A stretch of 9,429 nucleotides of DNA, taken from JAICYJ01 sp036263035. Its GTDB lineage: Bacteria > Actinomycetota > Thermoleophilia > Gaiellales > JAICJC01. Under the pieces are notes generated by a model, which made no database searches, was not told where the DNA came from, and was given only the letters and a program-made list of their open reading frames with translations. A program made the translations under genes and the position numbers. The first letter of the stretch is position 1. The number at the start of each line of letters is the position of its first letter. Location of the stretch: positions 1 through 9,429 of the forward strand of contig DATAHR010000184.1 in NCBI GenBank assembly GCA_036263035.1, read 5' to 3'. Positions 5,530 to 9,429 of the stretch are shown one piece after another.

Positions 5530-8138
5530 CCGCGCAATTCGACCAGATCAGCGAGCTCGTCGTCGGACAACTCGCTGATCGCACTCTCCACTCCGCGGTC
5601 GACGATGCTGGTCGCAAGACCACGCTTCGCCTCGATCAGCTGGTCGATCCGCTCCTCGATCGTGCCAGCGCAGATCATCCGGTGCACCTGCACCACCCGC
5701 GTCTGGCCGATCCGGTGCGCGCGGTCCGACGCCTGATCCTCGACCGCCGGGTTCCACCACCGGTCGAAGTGAAAGACGTGGCTCGCGTTCGTCAGGTTGA
5801 GGCCGAGGCCGCCCGCCCTCAGCGACATCACCAGCACGCGCGGCTCGTCGCCAGGTGCCTGGAATGCGTCCACCACGCGCTCCCGCTCCGAGACCGGCGT
5901 CGACCCGTCCAGGTAGAGCCGATCGATGCCGAGGCTGCGCGGCACGTACTCCGAGAGCATCCGTCCCATCACGGCGAACTGCGTGAACACGAGGGCGCTG
6001 TCGCCCTCGTCGATGGCCTCGCTCAGCATCTCCGTCAGCCGGTCGAGCTTGCCCGACCGGCCCGCCATCGTCCCCGGCTTCCCGGTCGCCTGAGCCGGGT
6101 GGTTGCAGACCTGCTTGAGCCGCGTCAGGAGCGCCAGCACGTGCCCGCGCCGCTCGATGCCTGCGGCGCCGCGCACCTCGCCCATCATCGCGTCGATGGT
6201 GGCCTGGTAGAGCGCCGCCTGCTCGACCGTGAGCGTGCAGTACTCGTTCGACTCCTGGCGCGGCGGGAGATCGGGCAACACGGTCGGGTCGCTCTTGTGC
6301 CGCCGCAGAATGAAGGGACCGGTGATGCGCCGCAGCCGCTCGGCCGCCGCCGCGTCGTCCTGCTTCTCGATCGGCGTCGCGTACCTGCGGCGGTACGCGC
6401 TGCGGGTGTCCAGCAGTCCGGGGTTGAGGAAGTGCAGGATCGACCACAGCTCGTCCAGGCGGTTCTCGATCGGCGTGCCCGTCAGGGCGATGCGGTGGTT
6501 CGCGGTCAGCGCACGGGCGGCCTGGGCGCCGCGCGTCAGCGGGTTCTTGACCTGCTGCGCCTCGTCCAGCACCACCACCCGCCACTCCGTGCCCTGCAGC
6601 AGCTGCCGGTCGCGCGGCAGCAGCGAGTACGACGTCAGCACGACGTCGAAGCCGGTCAGCTCCTCGATCCGCCGCGTCCGGTCGGGCCCGTGATGGACGT
6701 GCGTTCGCAGCGAGGGAGCGAACCGGTACAGCTCGCGCTGCCAGTTCCCGAGCACCGAGGCGGGGCAGACGATCAGTGCCGGCGCCTCCACGCCGTCGGA
6801 TCGTTCGAGCAGGTAGGCGATCAGCTGCACCGTCTTGCCGAGGCCCATGTCGTCCGCGAGCAGCGCCCCCAACCCCAGCCGGCGCATGCCCACGAGCCAG
6901 CCCAGCCCGCTCTTCTGGTAGGGACGCAGCACGCCGTGGAACCCAAGCTCCGGCTCCATCGGCGCCCGCAGCTCCGGGTCGCGCAGCTGCGCCGCAAGCT
7001 GCTCGAGCTCACCCGCCTGCTCGGGATCGATGCCCACGTCGAATCCGCGCAGCTCGGCGCGGCCCGACAGCGTGGCGCCGAGCGCGGTCAGGGCCGGGAT
7101 CCCCGACCCGTGGAGCGCAAGCTGCGCCAGCTGCCGCGCCCGCCGCAGGGCCTTGTCGCCCAGCAGTCGCCACTCGCCGCCGAGCCGCACGAGCGGCTGC
7201 GTGGCGGCCGCCAGGGCTCGAAACTCCTCCTCGCTGATGGGGACCCCGCCGAGCGCGGCGCGCAGGTCGTAGTCCACGACGCCACCCAGCGACAGGGGAC
7301 CGGGCGCGAAGCTCAGCTCCGCCTCGTCGAGCTCCAGATCCTCCTGCTCCTGCAACTCGGCCGGGAGCCGCACCGTCGCCCCGGAGAACTCGAGCGCCGG
7401 CGCCGCGGCGCGCAGCTCAGCGACCTGATCGACAGTCAGCTCCGCACGGCCATCGCGCACCAGGCCGAGCAGCGGGAGGATGTTGGCGGCCCGGCGGATG
7501 CGGTCGAAGTCAGGGGGCGTCAGCTGCAGCGGCCACGGAGCGCCGGGATCGTCGGGCAGGCTGAGCACGAGCTCGAGCGGCTCGAGCGATTGCCGCAGGT
7601 TTACCACGGGAGCAACGGCGCCAAGGTCCGGCGCTACCTTGCGGAGGGACGGCTGCAGCACCGAGAGGTCGATCTGGTCGTGGTAGCTGTCGGGCGCAGT
7701 CAGGAGCCGCGGCTCCCGCACTGCGGCCGCCAGCGACCGCATGGCGGCGCGGACGAACTCCTCCACCGCCTGCTGGGCATCCACCGGCGAGGGGCCGTCC
7801 CCGTTCTCGCCGACGGCGGCGTGCGCGAGCGGCGGGAACGCGGCCGCGAAGCGATCCAGGGCGGGCGGCTCCCCGCCATTGGCGATCACGCGCTCCGTCA
7901 GCCGGGCGACGAGACGCCAGGCCTTGACCGACGCACTCGGCTCACCCGGCCCCTCGTCCTCCGACAGCAGGTAGGCCAGCGCCGGGAGCATCGGCAGGCT
8001 GCGGGTCTCGACCGACCGCTCCTCGCCGTTGGCGAGGATAGTGATCGGCAGCCGCCGCAGCGTGTGCGGGAGCCCGCGCTCGTCGAGCAGGGTGGTCCAG
8101 CCACCCGGCGTCAGCGGGGAGACGGAGAAGAAGCCCAT
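5526..8138 (-). CDS. SNF2-family DEAD/DEAH-box ATPase/helicase
   Basis: This is a large Swi2/Snf2 ATPase (870 aa from ATG 8138) expected to translocate on DNA and remodel protein-DNA complexes; its cellular role is unknown. An N-terminal region of about 390 residues resembles the bacterial SNF2-associated region. The helicase core follows: LRPYQKSGLGWL (about 404-415), Walker A DDMGLGKT (429-436), DEAQ (525-528), LTGTP (552-556), FILRRHKSD (about 609-617), motif V SLRAGGLGLNLT (772-783) and motif VI DQASDRAHRIGQ (801-812). ATG 8138 has GAGGAG 6 nt upstream. In-frame alternatives are GTG 8165 (GGAG 9 nt upstream) and TTG 8219 (TAGCGT 8 nt upstream). Codons upstream of about 8190 look non-coding, which argues against the 8237 GTG and the 8333 ATG inside the divergent gene. 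The SWIM zinc-finger partner often found beside such genes is absent here. The stop overlaps the M20 gene by ATGA. Confidence 0.93.
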   Translation of the reverse strand: MGFFSVSPLTPGGWTTLLDERGLPHTLRRLPITILANGEERSVETRSLPMLPALAYLLSEDEGPGEPSASVKAWRLVARLTERVIANGGEPPALDRFAAAFPPLAHAAVGENGDGPSPVDAQQAVEEFVRAAMRSLAAAVREPRLLTAPDSYHDQIDLSVLQPSLRKVAPDLGAVAPVVNLRQSLEPLELVLSLPDDPGAPWPLQLTPPDFDRIRRAANILPLLGLVRDGRAELTVDQVAELRAAAPALEFSGATVRLPAELQEQEDLELDEAELSFAPGPLSLGGVVDYDLRAALGGVPISEEEFRALAAATQPLVRLGGEWRLLGDKALRRARQLAQLALHGSGIPALTALGATLSGRAELRGFDVGIDPEQAGELEQLAAQLRDPELRAPMEPELGFHGVLRPYQKSGLGWLVGMRRLGLGALLADDMGLGKTVQLIAYLLERSDGVEAPALIVCPASVLGNWQRELYRFAPSLRTHVHHGPDRTRRIEELTGFDVVLTSYSLLPRDRQLLQGTEWRVVVLDEAQQVKNPLTRGAQAARALTANHRIALTGTPIENRLDELWSILHFLNPGLLDTRSAYRRRYATPIEKQDDAAAAERLRRITGPFILRRHKSDPTVLPDLPPRQESNEYCTLTVEQAALYQATIDAMMGEVRGAAGIERRGHVLALLTRLKQVCNHPAQATGKPGTMAGRSGKLDRLTEMLSEAIDEGDSALVFTQFAVMGRMLSEYVPRSLGIDRLYLDGSTPVSERERVVDAFQAPGDEPRVLVMSLRAGGLGLNLTNASHVFHFDRWWNPAVEDQASDRAHRIGQTRVVQVHRMICAGTIEERIDQLIEAKRGLATSIVDRGVESAISELSDDELADLVELRG

Positions 8139-8297
8139 CAGCGGCTCCTCGGCTCCCCGGGGCACGAACGTCAGCTCCAGGGGGGCCCGCCGGGCGGTTG
8201 ATGTGGATGGAAGGCTCAAACCGAAAAACGCTAGCACCGCTCGGCCGGGAGACCGTCCGGTTGGGCCGCTCGCGCGTCGGCTGGTAGGTTTCGGCGG
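8139..8297. other. Divergent intergenic region between SNF2 and the molybdenum hydroxylase genes
   Basis: About 160 bp separate the SNF2 start (ATG 8138) from the plus-strand ATG 8298. A patch at about 8198-8234 is markedly AT-richer than the surroundings and has unfavoured codons in every frame, so the core of the region is probably non-coding and carries promoters for both directions. The last 50 bp or so before 8138 could be coding if SNF2 starts at GTG 8165 or farther upstream. Confidence 0.5.
8261..8297 (+). promoter_or_regulatory. Possible leaderless promoter of the coxS-like gene
   Basis: TTGGGC (8261-8266) and TAGGTT (8285-8290) are separated by 18 bp. The ATG at 8298 follows the second hexamer after 7 nt. 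There is no ribosome binding site at a normal distance. The layout is that expected of an actinobacterial leaderless promoter with transcription beginning at the start codon. It is based on motif and spacing alone. Confidence 0.4.
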
Positions 8298-8753
8298 ATG
8301 CAGGTCGCACTCGAGGTGAACGGCAGCCCCCACGAGGTCGAGGTGCAGGCCGGCGAACCGCTCTCCACTGTGCTTCGCGACCGGCTCGAGCTGACCGGCA
8401 CCAAGGTCGCGTGCGGCGAGGGCACGTGCGGCAGCTGCACGGTCGTGATCGACGGGCGCCCCGTGTTGTCCTGTCTGACACTGGCCGTTGCCTGCGACGG
8501 CGCCTCCGTCCGCACCGTCGAGTGGGACGGGGAGCTGCTGGCTGGTCTCCGCGACGCCTTCACGGCCGAGGACGGCTTCCAGTGCGGGTTCTGCACGCCC
8601 GGCCAGCTGATGTCCGCGCTCGCGCTGCTGGAGCGCTCCCCGTCGCCGAGCCGCGACGAGATCATCGCCGCGATGAGCGGCAACCTCTGCCGATGCGGCG
8701 CCTACGAGGGCATCGCGCTCGCCGTCGCACGGGCCGCCGGGGAGCCCGCCTGA
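8298..8753 (+). CDS. Molybdenum hydroxylase 2Fe-2S subunit (CoxS/XdhC-type)
   Basis: This is the small iron-sulphur subunit (151 aa) of a xanthine oxidase-family enzyme; it passes electrons from the molybdenum site towards FAD. The plant-ferredoxin-type cluster has Cys39, Cys44, Cys47 and Cys59 (CX4CX2CX11C, in ACGEGTCGSC and LSC). The second, helical domain has Cys96-X2-Cys99 (QCGFCTPGQ) and Cys131-X-Cys133 (NLCRCGAYEGI). All eight ligands are present and the length is normal (about 150-160). It is cytoplasmic and has no signal peptide. It ends in TGATG, sharing one base with the large-subunit start, so the two are coupled. Motifs of the small subunit cannot separate CO dehydrogenase, xanthine, aldehyde or nicotinate-type substrates, so no symbol is given. 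Confidence 0.95.
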   Translation: MQVALEVNGSPHEVEVQAGEPLSTVLRDRLELTGTKVACGEGTCGSCTVVIDGRPVLSCLTLAVACDGASVRTVEWDGELLAGLRDAFTAEDGFQCGFCTPGQLMSALALLERSPSPSRDEIIAAMSGNLCRCGAYEGIALAVARAAGEPA

Positions 8754-9429
8754 TGGCCAAGCTGGTCAAGACCGAGGCGGTGGTCGAGGGCCGCACCGAG
8801 GAGCGATGGACGCTCGTCGAGGAGGACGCCACCCCGGAGTGGGCGCCGGGCGACGACCCGGCCGTGATCGGCGAGCCGGCCACACGGCTGACGGCACCCG
8901 CCCGGCTGACCGGCACGGCCCGCTACACGTCCGACATCCGGCTGCCCGGGCAGCTCGAGGCCGCGGTGCTGCGCAGCCCCCACGCGCACGCTCGGCTCAC
9001 CTCCATCTCGCTCGACGCCGCCCGGTCGATTCCCGGCGTCCGCGCCGTGGTCGGGCCGGGCGACTGCCCCGACTTCGACGGCGACACCGTGCTGCACGAT
9101 GAGCCGCCGTACGCCGGCGCGGCCGTCGCCGCCGTGGCCGCTGAGTCGGCAGAGGCGGCGCGCGCAGCCCTGCTCGCGCTCGACCCGGTCTGGGAGCCGC
9201 TCGGCTTCGTCACCGACCTCGACCAGGCGCTCGAGAGCCAGGTGTTCCAGGACGACCCGTCCGACTACGAGCGCGGCGACGCGGACGCGGCGCTGGCGTC
9301 GGCCGAGGTGGTGCTCGAGGCCGAGTACGTCGCTCCCGCGCAGCTCCACAACTCGCTGGAACCGCACTGCGCGGTGGCCGACTGGCGGGCCGACGGCGTC
9401 ACCCTGTACAGCTCCACACAGGCCATCTA
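8753..9429 (+). CDS. Molybdopterin-binding large subunit, xanthine dehydrogenase family (3'-truncated by window edge)
   Basis: This is the catalytic subunit of the same enzyme, with 225 residues visible and no stop before the window end. ATG 8753 shares its A with the small-subunit stop and has GGGGAG 8 nt upstream. The hammerhead domain begins near residue 38: VIGEPATRLTAPARLTGTAR, then YTSDIRLPGQL and LRSPHAHARLTSI (73-85), with PYAGAAVAAVAAES in place of the usual YVGEPVAAV-type strand. The first MoCo-binding segment PAQLHNSLEPHCAVADW lies at 195-211. The loop between is shorter than usual. An acidic N-terminal extension of about 37 residues precedes the domain. The active-site loop that would separate CoxL (Cys in AYXCSFR) from xanthine-type enzymes lies outside the window, so substrate is undetermined. 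An FAD subunit is not seen here and may follow downstream. Confidence 0.92.
   Translation, partial: MAKLVKTEAVVEGRTEERWTLVEEDATPEWAPGDDPAVIGEPATRLTAPARLTGTARYTSDIRLPGQLEAAVLRSPHAHARLTSISLDAARSIPGVRAVVGPGDCPDFDGDTVLHDEPPYAGAAVAAVAAESAEAARAALLALDPVWEPLGFVTDLDQALESQVFQDDPSDYERGDADAALASAEVVLEAEYVAPAQLHNSLEPHCAVADWRADGVTLYSSTQAI

Noticed and set aside
5682..8201. An open frame of 839 codons on the plus strand opposite SNF2
   Set aside because: The predicted protein is Arg/His/Gln-rich low-complexity sequence without motifs, as expected from the antisense of a GC3-rich gene. The minus strand has an intact full set of SNF2 motifs.
8238..8333. SNF2 start inside the divergent coxS-like gene (ATG 8333)
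   Set aside because: It would overlap the well-supported small-subunit N-terminus and the AT-rich promoter patch, and the extra residues show no conserved character.

Overview
The window is about two thirds G+C by eye, with tightly packed genes, ATGA-type overlaps and strongly GC3-biased codons. The gene set is a LeuD small subunit, a three-subunit transhydrogenase, an actinobacterial-type SNF2 protein, an M20 peptidase and a CoxS/CoxL-type oxidase. This fits a high-GC actinobacterium, possibly Thermoleophilia (Gaiellales or Solirubrobacterales relatives). The class is inferred from gene flavour only, since there is no rRNA or other marker.

Layout. Positions 1-492 (+) hold the 3' part of leuD, the 3-isopropylmalate dehydratase small subunit of leucine synthesis. 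After 50 bp comes a coupled operon for proton-translocating NAD(P)+ transhydrogenase, pntAA-pntAB-pntB (543-3362, +), whose overlaps of 4 and 8 bp imply translational coupling. Positions 3363-3580 are non-coding and hold two diverged copies of a 61-bp direct repeat plus small inverted repeats. They separate the pnt operon from a convergent minus-strand gene for a membrane-anchored dihaem cytochrome c (3581-4378). Farther right on the minus strand lie an M20 (carboxypeptidase G2-like) metallopeptidase (4459-5529) and a SNF2-family ATPase/helicase (about 5526-8138). The SNF2 gene overlaps the peptidase gene by ATGA, so the transcript reads SNF2 then peptidase. Diverging from SNF2, on the plus strand, is the start of a molybdenum-hydroxylase operon: a CoxS-like 2Fe-2S subunit (8298-8753) and the N-terminal part of the CoxL/XdhA-like molybdopterin subunit, cut by the window end.

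How the genes relate. Three sets are clear functional units: the pnt genes (NADPH supply driven by the proton gradient), the two molybdenum-hydroxylase subunits, and SNF2 plus peptidase as a co-translated pair of unknown joint purpose. The cytochrome is a plausible respiratory electron carrier but has no oxidase partner here. The window reads mostly as ordinary chromosomal housekeeping and accessory metabolism. I see no mobile element, CRISPR array, tRNA or rRNA, and no convincing new multi-gene system. The points most worth checking are the 61-bp repeat pair, the Arg-to-Gly change in the LeuD active-site signature, and the position of the proton-channel histidine in the transhydrogenase.
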